Shown here: in pieces, positions 44,663 to 54,595 of the stretch
Layout of the letters: each line of letters begins with the position of its first letter
How positions within the stretch are numbered: position 1 is the stretch's first letter
DNA from: Roseomonas aerilata DSM 19363
Lineage (GTDB): Bacteria > Pseudomonadota > Alphaproteobacteria > Acetobacterales > Acetobacteraceae
Assembly (NCBI RefSeq): GCF_000711725.1
Contig: NZ_JONP01000015.1
Coordinates: 60,885-124,884 of the forward strand
Length of the DNA: 64,000 nucleotides
Direction: 5' to 3'
Program-made: the position numbers and the translations under genes
The notes under the pieces: generated by a model
What the model was told of the DNA's origin: nothing
Seen by the model: only the letters and a program-made list of their open reading frames with translations
Database searches by the model: none

Positions 44663-45782
44663 CGGGCTCCGGCAGGTCCCGCGTCACGGCGGCGCAGGCG
44701 GCGACGACCTCATCGCGCAAAGGCCCGGGGCGCGGGGGGTCCACCAGAGTAGTGAACCAGTGCTCCGGAGGGTTGCGGCCGGCCGCGCGGTGCCATTCAA
44801 GACCGCGCAGCACCGCTTCCGCCGCCGGCGGCAGGAAGGTGGGCATAGGGCGGTCGTCCAGCGTGCCCCAGATCGCCGACCAGCAACGGGCGACCGTCCA
44901 TGGGTTGTAGCCCCCTCCCCCCGTGACGATCAGCCGCGGTGCTTCATCCCTCAGGGCGCGTGTGACGGCCATGTGGCTGTTGTTCGAGAGGGAGAGGCGC
45001 GCCAAAGGGTCCTCCTCCAGCGCGTCGGCGCCGCATTGGAGCATGACGGCCTGGGGGCGGAGATGCCGCAGGATCGGCAGGATGGCCGCGTGGAGCACGT
45101 GGTCCATCTCCGTGTCGTTGAAGCCGACGGGAACGGGGATGTTGCGCGCATGGCCGCCCGCGCGGTCCTCCAGCCGGCCGGTGAAAGGCCAACGGCCGGC
45201 CTCGTGGATGGAAAGGGTGAAGACCCGAGGATCGTTGCGGAAGGCGAGCTCAACGCCATCCCCGTGATGCGCGTCGATATCGACGTAGAGGATGTTGGTC
45301 AGCCCAAGGTCCAGCCATTCCAGCAGACCGAGCACGGGGTCGTTGATGTAGCAGAAGCCGCTGGCGCGATCGGGCAGGGCGTGGTGGGTGCCGGCGCCGG
45401 GGACGTGGACAACACCCCCTCCCCGCGTCAGCCGTGCTGCCAGGATGGCCCCGCCGGCGCTGGTGGCGGGGCGACGGAAGACCTCCCGGTAAACGGGGTT
45501 GCCGTGGGCGCCGATGTGGTGCCGCTCGCGGATCGCCGGTGAGACGGACTGGTCCTCCTCCGCCTGGCGGAGGGCGGCGACGTAGTCGAGCGTGTGGTAG
45601 CGCGTGAGCTGCTCCACCGTCGCCCGCGGGCTGTCGAGATAGCGCCGCGGGTCGATCCAGCGGAGCGCACGCAGAAGGTCCAGTGTCGCCGGCACGCGCG
45701 GAATGGCCAGCGGGTGCTTTGGCCCATAAGTAGAGCCGCGATAGATCTCGGAGCCAATGAGAAGCGGGCGTGGGACCGTCAG
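44640..45782 (-). CDS. Histone deacetylase family protein (AcuC/HDAC-like), CTG start
   Basis: This 380-residue zinc deacetylase has [16 protein letters not shown] with the catalytic His pair, the metal motif [31 protein letters not shown], and [14 protein letters not shown]. Homologues act on acetylated small molecules, polyamines or proteins. The reading frame is open upstream inside the thiolase gene but has no ATG, GTG or TTG near the conserved start [15 protein letters not shown] at 45782 overlaps the thiolase TGA as CTGA and has GGAGAGG 5 nt before it, so I take CTG as the start. Confidence 0.88.
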   Translation of the reverse strand: MTVPRPLLIGSEIYRGSTYGPKHPLAIPRVPATLDLLRALRWIDPRRYLDSPRATVEQLTRYHTLDYVAALRQAEEDQSVSPAIRERHHIGAHGNPVYREVFRRPATSAGGAILAARLTRGGGVVHVPGAGTHHALPDRASGFCYINDPVLGLLEWLDLGLTNILYVDIDAHHGDGVELAFRNDPRVFTLSIHEAGRWPFTGRLEDRAGGHARNIPVPVGFNDTEMDHVLHAAILPILRHLRPQAVMLQCGADALEEDPLARLSLSNNSHMAVTRALRDEAPRLIVTGGGGYNPWTVARCWSAIWGTLDDRPMPTFLPPAAEAVLRGLEWHRAAGRNPPEHWFTTLVDPPRPGPLRDEVVAACAAVTRDLPEPATPAPAG

Positions 45783-46966
45783 CGCAGCCTCTCCAGGATC
45801 GAAACGTAGTTGGCCACGGCCGCCCCACCCATGTTGAAGACACCGCCGAGCGTCGCGCCCGGCACCTGCATCCCGCCGGCCTCCCCCGCCAGCTGCATGG
45901 CCGCGAGCACGTGCATGGAGACGCCAGTAGCCCCGATCGGATGACCCTTCGACTTCAGCCCGCCCGAGGGGTTCACCGGCAGCCGCCCGCCTTTGGCCAC
46001 GGTCCCGTCGAGCACGGCGCGGGCACCTTGGCCCTCGGGCACAAGCCCCATGGCCTCGTAATCGATCAGCTCGGCGATGGTGAAGCAGTCGTGCACCTCG
46101 GCGAAGGAGAGGTCGCCGACACCGATGCCAGCCGACTCGTAAGCTCGCCGCCACGCCTCGCGCGCGCCCTCGAAGCGCGTGATGTCGCGGGCCGAGATCG
46201 GCATCAGATCGTTCACCTGCTCCGCCGCCAGAAAGCGAATCGCCTTGCCCATCGCCGCGGCCGTCCCGGCATCGGTCAGGACAAGGGCGGCCGCGCCGTC
46301 GGAGACGAGGCTGCAATCCGTGCGTTTGAGCGGACCGGCCACCACCGGGTTCCGCTCGCTCTCGGTGCGGCAGAACTCGTAGCCGAGGTCCCGGCGCATC
46401 TGGGCATAGGGATTGTCCACCCCGTTACGATGGTTCTTCGCGGCGATGGCAGCGAGGGCGTCCGATTGGTCGCCGTGGCGCTGGAAATAGGCGTCCGCGA
46501 TCCGGGCGAAAACGCCGGCGAAGCCAGCGGGGATCTCGCCTTCCTCGCGCCGGTAGGCACAACCGAGAAGCACATCCCCTACCTGCGCGCCGGGGATGGC
46601 CGTCATCTTCTCGACGCCTACGACCAGGGTGAAGCGGCCTCGCCCGGCGCCCAGGTAGTCCATCGCGCCGTGGATCGCGGCGGAACCAGTGGCGCAGGCG
46701 TTCTCGAGCCGAGTAGCGGGCTTGAAGCGAAGCTCCGGCAAGGACTGCAGAACGAGGGAGGAGGGAAAATCCTGCTTCTGGAACCCGCCGTTGAAGTGGC
46801 CGACATAGACGGCGTCCACCTCAGAGGGATCAATCCCTGCGTCCTCAATGGCGGCCCTGGCGACGCGGCCGATCAGGGCCTCCGCGTCGGGCGCGTCCTC
46901 CAGCTTGCCGAAGGGCGTGTGGGACCAGCCAACGATGCAGGCCCCGTTGTTCGCCGGTGCGGACAT
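45779..46966 (-). CDS. Thiolase family protein (SCP2/acetyl-CoA acetyltransferase type)
   Basis: This 395-residue thiolase-fold protein has the acyl-accepting Cys in LENACATGSAAIHG near residue 90, HDCFTIAELIDYE near 300, and the His in KSKGHPIGATGVSMH. The classical C-terminal CxGGGQG with the second active-site Cys is replaced by VFNMGGAAVANY, as in SCP2-type thiolases. It probably works on a beta-ketoacyl-CoA; its direction is unknown. It is coupled to the HDAC-like gene and lies 86 nt from the flagellin gene. Confidence 0.9.
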   Translation of the reverse strand: MSAPANNGACIVGWSHTPFGKLEDAPDAEALIGRVARAAIEDAGIDPSEVDAVYVGHFNGGFQKQDFPSSLVLQSLPELRFKPATRLENACATGSAAIHGAMDYLGAGRGRFTLVVGVEKMTAIPGAQVGDVLLGCAYRREEGEIPAGFAGVFARIADAYFQRHGDQSDALAAIAAKNHRNGVDNPYAQMRRDLGYEFCRTESERNPVVAGPLKRTDCSLVSDGAAALVLTDAGTAAAMGKAIRFLAAEQVNDLMPISARDITRFEGAREAWRRAYESAGIGVGDLSFAEVHDCFTIAELIDYEAMGLVPEGQGARAVLDGTVAKGGRLPVNPSGGLKSKGHPIGATGVSMHVLAAMQLAGEAGGMQVPGATLGGVFNMGGAAVANYVSILERLR

Positions 46967-47025
46967 TCAGCCCTCCTCTCCCTGTCAGCGGGAAAGATAG
47001 GGCGGCGCCCGGCGAACTGTAATGG

Positions 47026-47045
47026 CCGGCGGCGACCGCCGCCGG
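47026..47045 (-). terminator. Hairpin downstream of flagellin
   Basis: On the minus strand CCGGCGGC and GCCGCCGG form a perfect 8-bp stem with a GGTC loop, 7 nt after the flagellin stop. No T run follows (CCATTACAG). Position and strength suggest termination or 3'-end protection of the flagellin transcript. Confidence 0.5.
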
Positions 47046-47052
47046 ACCGGGA

Positions 47053-47889
47053 TCAGCCGCGGAAGAGGCTGAGCAGGCCCTGCGGCGACTGGTTGGCGAT
47101 ACCGAGCGCCTGCGTGCCGAGCTGCTGCCTGATCTTCAGGGCTTCGAGCCGGGCGCTCTCCTTCGCGAGGTCCGCGTCGATGAGCGAGCCCAGCCCGGTG
47201 TCGAGGGCGTCCAGCTTCTCCTTATTGTAGCTCATCTGGGCGTCGAGGTAGTTCGAGTTCGAGCCGAAGGTGTTCAGTGCGGTGTTCACCGACGTCATCT
47301 TCGTCACGAAGTCGCCCCCGGCCGCCAGGGCCGAGGCTGCGGCTTCCGCAGTGGTCGGCGCTTCCTCGACGATCAGCGTCTCAGCCCCCGCCACGGCGGT
47401 CAGGGTGAAGAGGGTCGCCTGCTCGTTCCGTGTGGTGGCGATGTCGCCACCGCCGGCCTCGGTGGAGGTCGTCAGCAGGGTGCGCCCATTATAGGTCGCA
47501 TCCGAGATGAAGTTCGAGACCTGCGTGCGCAGGGAGGTATACTGCGACTGGTACTGGGTGCGCTGTGATTCGGACAGCGTGCCGTCCGCCAGCTTCACGA
47601 GCACGCCGCGGATCTGCGACATCGACTCGGAGACCTTGTTCAGGCCCGCGAGCGTGGTGTCCAGGATTCCCTTGACGCTGCCCATTTGCTCATTGGCGGA
47701 GGTAAGGCCGGCAATGTCAGCGCGGACCGACTGGGCAACAGCAAAGGCCGCGCCATCGTCCTTCGCATCTGCCACACGGTAGCCAGTGGAGACGCGCTTC
47801 TGCGTCGCAGCAAGGGACTCATTGGTCCGGTTAAGCGATTGCAGCGCGACCTGCGCGCCGATGTTGGTATTGACCGAGTTCGTCGCCAT
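47053..47889 (-). CDS. Flagellin
   Basis: This 278-residue flagellar filament protein carries the conserved N-terminal D0/D1 coiled coil (SVNTNIGAQVALQSLNRTN, QKRVSTGYRVADAKDDGAAF) and a small variable middle (about 130-200, with TTSTEAGGGD and a Thr/Ala-rich part). The C-terminal D1/D0 region follows (LIDADLAKESARLEAL, GIANQSPQGLLSLFRG). The short variable domain and length are typical for alphaproteobacteria. No other flagellar gene is in the window. GAAGGGAAG is the likely RBS, 5 nt before ATG, and a hairpin-forming repeat lies in the leader. Confidence 0.95.
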   Translation of the reverse strand: MATNSVNTNIGAQVALQSLNRTNESLAATQKRVSTGYRVADAKDDGAAFAVAQSVRADIAGLTSANEQMGSVKGILDTTLAGLNKVSESMSQIRGVLVKLADGTLSESQRTQYQSQYTSLRTQVSNFISDATYNGRTLLTTSTEAGGGDIATTRNEQATLFTLTAVAGAETLIVEEAPTTAEAAASALAAGGDFVTKMTSVNTALNTFGSNSNYLDAQMSYNKEKLDALDTGLGSLIDADLAKESARLEALKIRQQLGTQALGIANQSPQGLLSLFRG

Positions 47890-47909
47890 CGGGGTCTTCC
47901 CTTCGCGTC

Positions 47910-47924
47910 GGCAGGTTTCCTGCC
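47910..47924 (-). promoter_or_regulatory. Inverted repeat in flagellin 5' leader
   Basis: GGCAGG-AAA-CCTGCC on the minus strand is a perfect 6-bp stem with a 3-nt loop, 20 nt before the flagellin ATG and just upstream of its RBS. In Caulobacter, FlbT acts on the flagellin mRNA leader; this hairpin could be such a post-transcriptional control site. That role is inference. Confidence 0.4.
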
Positions 47925-48014
47925 CTCTCGACGAGGATGGGCCCTGGAGGTGAAGGAAAGGCTAACGGCGTCCGAGTCCACGCGGCCAATGGGCGACCGA
48001 CCTGCCGGAATCAG

Positions 48015-48042
48015 AAGGCCCCGGCGCGGGGGCCGGGGCCTT
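48015..48042 (-). terminator. Terminator of the cold-shock gene
   Basis: AAGGCCCCGGC (48015-48025) pairs perfectly with GCCGGGGCCTT (48032-48042): an 11-bp GC-rich stem with a 6-nt loop, 25 nt after the cold-shock gene stop. The minus-strand sequence continues CTGATT. It lies between the cold-shock and flagellin genes and insulates them. Confidence 0.8.
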
Positions 48043-48067
48043 CCATGATCGAGCCGCGAAGCGGCGA

Positions 48068-48841
48068 TCAGTCGCCCTTGTACTGGACGGCCTGGCGGCC
48101 GCGCTGGCCGTCGCGCACATCCAGCGCCACCTTCTGGCCCTGCTGCACGTCGGTCACGCCGGCGCGCTGGAGCACCGAGGAGTGGAGGAACACGTCCTGG
48201 CCGCCATCATCCGGGGTGACGAAGCCGAAGCCGCGCACCTGGTCGAACCACTTGACGGTGCCGTTCACGGCGTAGGTCGGGCCACCCTCGTCGCGGCCGA
48301 AGTCGCGGCGCGGCGGGCGATCACCGAAATCACGGCGCGGGGCGCCGAAGCCACCACCGCCGCCGGGGGCACCGAAACCACCACCGCCACCACCGAAGTC
48401 ACGGCGCGGCGGACGATCGCCGAAACCACCACCGCCACCACCGAAGTCACGACGCGGCGGACGATCGCCGAAGCCCCCACCGCCACCACCGAAATCACGG
48501 CGCGGCGGACGATCGCCGAAACCACCACCGCCACCACCGAAATCACGGCGCGGCGGACGATCGCCGAAGCCACCACCACCCGCGGCGCCACCCGGACCGG
48601 GCTTCAGCTCCACGATGCGGGTCACGAGGCGGCGGCCCTGACGGTCGGTCCCGATCTCACAGACGAGCTTGTCGCCCGTCTCGGCCGACTGGATGCCGGC
48701 CTCAGCCATTGCGGATGCGTGGAAAAAAACGTCCTGCCCATCGGGACCAAGCACAAAGCCAAAGCCCTTGCGGCCGTTGTACCACTTCACCTCAGCCTCT
48801 ACGGGCCCGGTGCCACCCTGCGATTCATTCTCGGGGAACAC
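48068..48841 (-). CDS. Cold-shock protein with two CSDs joined by an RG-rich repeat linker
   Basis: This 257-residue protein has two cold-shock domains. CSD1 (residues 13-78) has RNP1 KGFGFV and RNP2 DVFFHASAM. CSD2 (about 190-257) has RNP1 RGFGFV and RNP2 DVFLHSSVL. Between them, a roughly 100-residue linker repeats a 16-residue unit GFGDRPPRRDFGGGGG. Two-domain CSPs are common in alphaproteobacteria, but this long RG/FG-rich insert is not. It should bind RNA or single-stranded DNA and may self-associate. The start is GTG at 48841 with AGAG upstream. A 9-bp hairpin precedes it and a strong terminator follows. Confidence 0.92.
   Translation of the reverse strand: MFPENESQGGTGPVEAEVKWYNGRKGFGFVLGPDGQDVFFHASAMAEAGIQSAETGDKLVCEIGTDRQGRRLVTRIVELKPGPGGAAGGGGFGDRPPRRDFGGGGGGFGDRPPRRDFGGGGGGFGDRPPRRDFGGGGGGFGDRPPRRDFGGGGGGFGAPGGGGGFGAPRRDFGDRPPRRDFGRDEGGPTYAVNGTVKWFDQVRGFGFVTPDDGGQDVFLHSSVLQRAGVTDVQQGQKVALDVRDGQRGRQAVQYKGD
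48393..48584 (-). repeat. 48-bp tandem repeat, four copies, coding
   Basis: Copies begin at 48393, 48441, 48489 and 48537 with exactly 48-bp spacing and only a few silent or near-silent differences (for example gaagtc/gaaatc). They encode the 16-residue linker unit GFGDRPPRRDFGGGGG of the cold-shock protein, and degenerate partial copies flank them. Near-identity of DNA suggests recent unit duplication and possible length variation between strains. Confidence 0.9.
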
Positions 48842-48880
48842 TGTATCTCTATTTCCGCAAACCAGTCGGCCCGACGGGAT

Positions 48881-48915
48881 GCAGGACCGGTATCGTCATG
48901 CTCGCACGGTCCTGC
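48881..48915. other. Inverted repeat between oxidoreductase stop and cold-shock start
   Basis: GCAGGACCG (48881-48889) and CGGTCCTGC (48907-48915) form a perfect 9-bp stem with a 17-nt loop, starting 8 nt after the stop of the upstream flavoprotein gene. It may terminate that gene or form part of the cold-shock mRNA leader. Confidence 0.5.
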
Positions 48916-48923
48916 AAGGAATG

Positions 48924-50231
48924 CTAGGTGAATCGACGCGGGTCATAGGCGGCGATGTCAATCGGGGGCTTGGCACCCGCCGCCAGGGCTGCCGCCACCT
49001 GCCCGCTCCGCGGCCCGCCGACCAGCCCGACATGGCCGTGCCCGAAGGCGAGGATCACATCCGGCGTGGCGCGTGAATGGCCGAGGCAGGGTAGGCCATC
49101 AGGCATCGAGGGGCGGTGGCCCATCCACAGGGAGACGCGATCCTCCGGCAGATCGGCCGGAAGCGACGGAAAGCACCGCTTCAGGTGGTCCCGCAGAATG
49201 CCGGCGCGCGCCCAGTTCGGGGCCGCTTCCAGCCCCGCGATCTCGACCTGCCCGGAGACACGGAGCCCGGCGCGGGTGGCGGTGATCGCCATCTTCCCGT
49301 CGGAGGGCATGATGGGGATGCGCGGCCCGGTCTCGGCCCCCCGCACCACGGCGTGATAGCCCCGCTCCGTCTCGAGCGGCACGCGCGAGCCGGCCTGGGC
49401 AGCCAGCGCCCGGGATCGGGCGCCGGCGCAAATGACGGCCCGATCAGCGGCGATCTCCCCCTCCCCCGTGGTCACGGCGCAGAGGCGGCCGCGCTCGATC
49501 CGGAAGCCGGTGGCGGTCGCCTGCAGGAGGGTCGCCCCCTCCGCCTGGGCCTGGGCCACGAGGGCAGCCACGTAGGCGCCCGGATCGGTGCAGTGCCCGG
49601 CTTCCTCGAACAGGGCGCCGAAGCCGTAGCGGCGGTCGAGCTCGGGCTGAAGCTGGCGCATCTCCTCCGGCCCGATCTCCTTCCAATCGAGCCCCACCGC
49701 GCGGCGGATGCGCCAGCCGAGCGCCTCCGCCTCGTACTCCGCCCGGGAAGGATAGACATACATGAGGCCATCCCGTCGAATCAGCCCCGACACCCCAGCG
49801 CGCTCGGCCAGGGCGCGGTGGAGGGCTGGCCCGTCCCGAAGGAGGGTCCGCAGGGCCTCGGCGGTGCGCAGCACCCGCGCCTCGGTGGCGCCTGAGCGGA
49901 GATAGGCGAGGAGCCAGGGCAGGACCCGTGGCAGGTAGGACCAGCGGATGGCCAGCGGCCCCAGCGGGTCCATCAGAAAGCCAGGCACCTTCCGCCAGAG
50001 CCCCGGCGTCGCCGGTGGGATGACCGACATATGCGAGAGCCAGCAGCCGTTCCCATAGGAAGCGGCCTGTTCCCCGCCGGGCGGACCGGGGTCGAGGATG
50101 GTGACGCGCAGGCCCCGGTCGAGGGCCGAAAGAGCGGTGCAGGCGCCGACAATGCCGGCGCCGATCACCACCAGGTGGTTCCCCGCTCCGGGGCCGCTGC
50201 TCGATCCGGCCCCGGCCGGATCAGCCGGCAT
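48924..50231 (-). CDS. FAD-dependent oxidoreductase, D-amino acid dehydrogenase (DadA)-like
   Basis: This 435-residue flavoprotein of the DAO family has an FAD-binding Rossmann start HLVVIGAGIVGACTALSALDRG near residue 19, given here as VVIGAGIVGACTAL. ASYGNGCWLSHMSVIPPATPGL is the DadA-like segment, and the C-terminal FAD contact is FGHGHVGLVGGPRSG. It oxidises a D-amino acid or related amine, passing electrons to an acceptor. It overlaps the molybdenum-hydroxylase FAD subunit gene by 11 nt, which is an unusual partner. Confidence 0.88.
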   Translation of the reverse strand: MPADPAGAGSSSGPGAGNHLVVIGAGIVGACTALSALDRGLRVTILDPGPPGGEQAASYGNGCWLSHMSVIPPATPGLWRKVPGFLMDPLGPLAIRWSYLPRVLPWLLAYLRSGATEARVLRTAEALRTLLRDGPALHRALAERAGVSGLIRRDGLMYVYPSRAEYEAEALGWRIRRAVGLDWKEIGPEEMRQLQPELDRRYGFGALFEEAGHCTDPGAYVAALVAQAQAEGATLLQATATGFRIERGRLCAVTTGEGEIAADRAVICAGARSRALAAQAGSRVPLETERGYHAVVRGAETGPRIPIMPSDGKMAITATRAGLRVSGQVEIAGLEAAPNWARAGILRDHLKRCFPSLPADLPEDRVSLWMGHRPSMPDGLPCLGHSRATPDVILAFGHGHVGLVGGPRSGQVAAALAAGAKPPIDIAAYDPRRFT

Positions 50232-51012
50232 CGACGATCGCGCGCTTCGCCATGACGGTGACGAGATGGGCGCGGTACTCGGCGCTGCCGTGGATGTCGC
50301 CGTTCAGTCCGTCCGCGGACTGGCGGATATTGGCGACCGCCTCCGGCGACCAGTTGGCCGCGAGCGCCGCCTCCATCTCCGCCTGGCGGAACACGCCCGG
50401 GCCGGCGCCGTTCACCACCACCCGCACGCCAGCCGGGCCGCGCGCGACGAAAACGCCGGTCATGACGTAACGAGAGGCCGGGTTGCGCATCTTGGCGTAG
50501 CCGGCCTTCTCGGGGATCGGGAACTCGACCGCCGTCAGCAGCTCCCCCGGCTCAAGGGCCGTGGTGAACATGCCCTGGAAGTAGTCATCGGCCGCGATGC
50601 GGCGGCGGTCGGTCACGAAGGTGGCGCCGAGGGCCAGCGCCGCGGAGGGATAGTCGGCCGCCGGGTCGTTGTTCGCGAGGCTGCCGCCGATGGTGCCGCG
50701 GTTGCGGACCTGCGTGTCGCCGAGATGGCCCGCCATCCAGGCAAGCGCAGGGATCGCGGCCTTCACCGTCGGGTCGTTCTGGATCTCCTGGTGCCGGGTC
50801 ATGGCGCCGATGACGAGCTTGTCGCCCTCCCGCCGGATGCCGCGCAGCTCGGCGATGCCGGAGAGGTCGATGAGGGCCGAGGGCTTGTCCAGCCGGTGCT
50901 TGAGCGCCGGCAGCAGCGTCTGGCCGCCCGAGATGGGGCGCGCCTCGGGGTCGGCCAGCAGGCCCACGGCCTCGGCGACGGTGGTGGGCTTGTGATAGGC
51001 GAAGTCGTACAT
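50221..51012 (-). CDS. Molybdenum hydroxylase FAD-binding subunit (CoxM/CutM type)
   Basis: This 263-residue medium subunit of the xanthine dehydrogenase/CO dehydrogenase family has the FAD motif ISGGQTLLPALKHRL near residue 30 and the second motif RNRGTIGGSLANNDPAADYP near 105. It passes electrons from the Fe-S subunit to FAD. It follows the Fe-S subunit by 5 nt and overlaps the DadA-like gene. The catalytic large subunit with the Mo-cofactor is not encoded here. Confidence 0.92.
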   Translation of the reverse strand: MYDFAYHKPTTVAEAVGLLADPEARPISGGQTLLPALKHRLDKPSALIDLSGIAELRGIRREGDKLVIGAMTRHQEIQNDPTVKAAIPALAWMAGHLGDTQVRNRGTIGGSLANNDPAADYPSAALALGATFVTDRRRIAADDYFQGMFTTALEPGELLTAVEFPIPEKAGYAKMRNPASRYVMTGVFVARGPAGVRVVVNGAGPGVFRQAEMEAALAANWSPEAVANIRQSADGLNGDIHGSAEYRAHLVTVMAKRAIVDAG

Positions 51013-51017
51013 GGCGA

Positions 51018-51521
<504 letters not shown>

Positions 51522-51617
51522 CTTCGGCTCCCGCTCCGGTCCTCAGGAAGGACCTCAATCCACGGGAGGGTCGCCCGGCACCCGGGATGCGTCAAGCGAG
51601 GCGCCCCTCCCCCGCCC

Positions 51618-52651
51618 TTAATGAAGGGGCGAGGCGTCGCGTGCCAAGGGGTTCTCCGCCTCCGGCAGGTCGTGCAGATGACAGGCGGCGGTATGGCCGG
51701 GGCTGGTCGGCTTCAGGAGTGGCTCGTCGACGCGGCAGCGGTCGAAGACATAGGGGCAGCGGGTATGAAAGCGGCAGCCCGAGGGCGGGTTGATCGGGCT
51801 CGGCACGTCGCCGCGCAGGATGATGCGCGTCCGCGCCGACCCGGGCTTGGGCACCGGCACGGCGGAGAGCAGCGCCTGGGTATAGGGGTGCTTGGGCGCC
51901 GCGAAGAGCGAGCGGCGGGGCGCCACTTCCACGATCTTGCCGAGATACATGACGGCCACGCGGTGCGTCATGTGCTCGACGATCGCGAGATCGTGGCTGA
52001 TGAAGAGCAACGCGAGGCCGAGCTCCTTCTGCAGGTCCTGCAGCAGGTTGACGATCTGCGCCTTGACCGAGACGTCAAGCGCCGAGACCGCCTCGTCGCA
52101 GATGATGAGGTCGGGCTCGGCGGCGAGCGCGCGGGCGATGCCGATGCGCTGGCGCTGGCCGCCGGAGAACTCGTGCGGCCACCGGCCGATCGCGTCGCGC
52201 GGCAGGCGGACGGTGTCCATCAGTTCCGCAAGGCGGCGATCGAGGTCGGCCTTGTTCTTCGCGAGGCTGAAGTTACGGATCGGCTCGGCCAGGATGTCGC
52301 GCACGCGCATCCGTGGATTGAGGCTGGAGAAGGGGTCCTGAAACACCACCTGCACGCGCCGCCGCATCGGACGGAGCTGGGACTGACGGAGGGTGTCCAC
52401 CCGCTGCCCGTCGAGCACCACCTGCCCCGCGGTGATGTCGAAGAGCCTGAGCACGGCCTTCCCGACCGTGGACTTGCCGCAGCCGGACTCGCCCACCAGC
52501 GAGAGCGTCTCGCCCTTGGCAATATCGAAGGAAATGCCGTCCACGGCGTAGACATGGCCGGTGACGCCCCCGAGCAGCCCGCCGCGGAGCGGAAAGTGCT
52601 TCTTGAGGTCGTCGACGCGCAGCAGCGGCGCGGTGTTGGTCAGGCTGGCGC

Positions 52652-52655
<4 letters not shown>
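51618..52655 (-). CDS. ABC transporter ATP-binding protein, DppF/OppF type
   Basis: This 345-residue ATPase has Walker [16 protein letters not shown], signature [15 protein letters not shown] and Walker [13 protein letters not shown] (the usual Pro after Glu is Ala). The switch is [13 protein letters not shown], and the C-terminal oligopeptide extension has the Cys in [17 protein letters not shown]. It overlaps the partner ATPase by ATGA. It is the final gene of the transporter operon that starts with four binding-protein genes. Confidence 0.93.
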
Positions 52656-53650
<995 letters not shown>

Positions 53651-53653
53651 GCC

Positions 53654-54595
53654 TCAGACCTTCTTGGCCATGCGGGGATCGAGCCAGTCGCGCAGCCCGT
53701 CGCCGAGGAGGTTCACCGCGAGCACGGTGAGGGAGAGGAAGATCGCGGGGAAGAAGACGATGTAGGGCTTCACCTGCCAGAGCGCCCTGCCCTCCGCCAT
53801 GATGTTCCCCCAGGAGGGAATGATGGGCGGGGTGCCCGCGCCGATGAAGGAGAGGATGCTCTCCGCGATCATGGCGCTGGCGCAGATATAGGTGGCCTGC
53901 ACCGTCAGCGGCGCGAGGGTGTTGGGCAGGATGTGGCGGACGATGATGCGGGGCGTCGAGGTGCCCGACGCCACGGCCGCGTCCACATAGGGCTGTTCCC
54001 GGAGCGATAGAACCACCCCGCGCACCAGGCGCGAGACGCGGGGAACCTCGGCGATGGTGATGGCGAGGATCACGTTGCCGACGCTACCGCGGGTCAGCGC
54101 CATGAGCGCGATCGCGAGCAGGATGGAGGGAATGGACATCAGCCCGTCCATGATCCGCATGATGATCGCGTCGGCCCAGCGGACGAAGCCCGAGACGAGG
54201 CCGATGGTCAGGCCGATCACCGAGGAGAAGAAGGCGACCGCGAAGCCGACGACCAGAGAGACGCGCGCGCCGTAGAGCACGCGGGAATAGACGTCCCGCC
54301 CGAGCATGTCGGTCCCGAACCAGTACATGGCCGAAGGCTCTCGCGTGCGCCGGGCGGGGGCGAGGGCCGTGGGGTCTACCGTCCAGAGCAGCGGCGCGAG
54401 GATCGCCATCAGCAGGATGAGCAGCATCAGCCCGCCGCCGATCGCGATGGTGGGGTTGCGGCGCAGGAAGCCGAGGAAGCCCCGGCGCTGCTTCACCGGC
54501 GGCAGGATGTCGGGCATCGGCGCCGCAGCCGCGACGTTCTCCGGCCGAAGGGCATCCCGGGGGATCATGCCCTGGGGGATCGTGGAGGTGCTCAA
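53654..54595 (-). CDS. ABC transporter permease, DppC type
   Basis: This 313-residue permease has a long cytoplasmic N-terminus, a first helix [20 protein letters not shown], the motif [17 protein letters not shown], and the EAA loop [41 protein letters not shown] follows at the end. The start is TTG, in a TTGA overlap with the upstream dppB-type stop. It is the inner-membrane partner of the DppB-type protein. Confidence 0.92.
   Translation of the reverse strand: MSTSTIPQGMIPRDALRPENVAAAAPMPDILPPVKQRRGFLGFLRRNPTIAIGGGLMLLILLMAILAPLLWTVDPTALAPARRTREPSAMYWFGTDMLGRDVYSRVLYGARVSLVVGFAVAFFSSVIGLTIGLVSGFVRWADAIIMRIMDGLMSIPSILLAIALMALTRGSVGNVILAITIAEVPRVSRLVRGVVLSLREQPYVDAAVASGTSTPRIIVRHILPNTLAPLTVQATYICASAMIAESILSFIGAGTPPIIPSWGNIMAEGRALWQVKPYIVFFPAIFLSLTVLAVNLLGDGLRDWLDPRMAKKV

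Noticed and set aside
48393..48584. Possible CRISPR array because of regular repeats
   Set aside because: Units are directly adjacent without spacers and stay in frame within one coding sequence.
48182..48931. Plus-strand open frame with a Thr/Glu/Ile-rich repeat (TTTATTEVTARRTIAE)
   Set aside because: The repetition is the antisense reading of the 48-bp repeats that encode the cold-shock linker.
51615..51631. CCCTT/AAGGG stem at the end of the DppF-type gene as a terminator
   Set aside because: It is only about 5 bp, lies across the stop codon and the last codons, and has no T tract.
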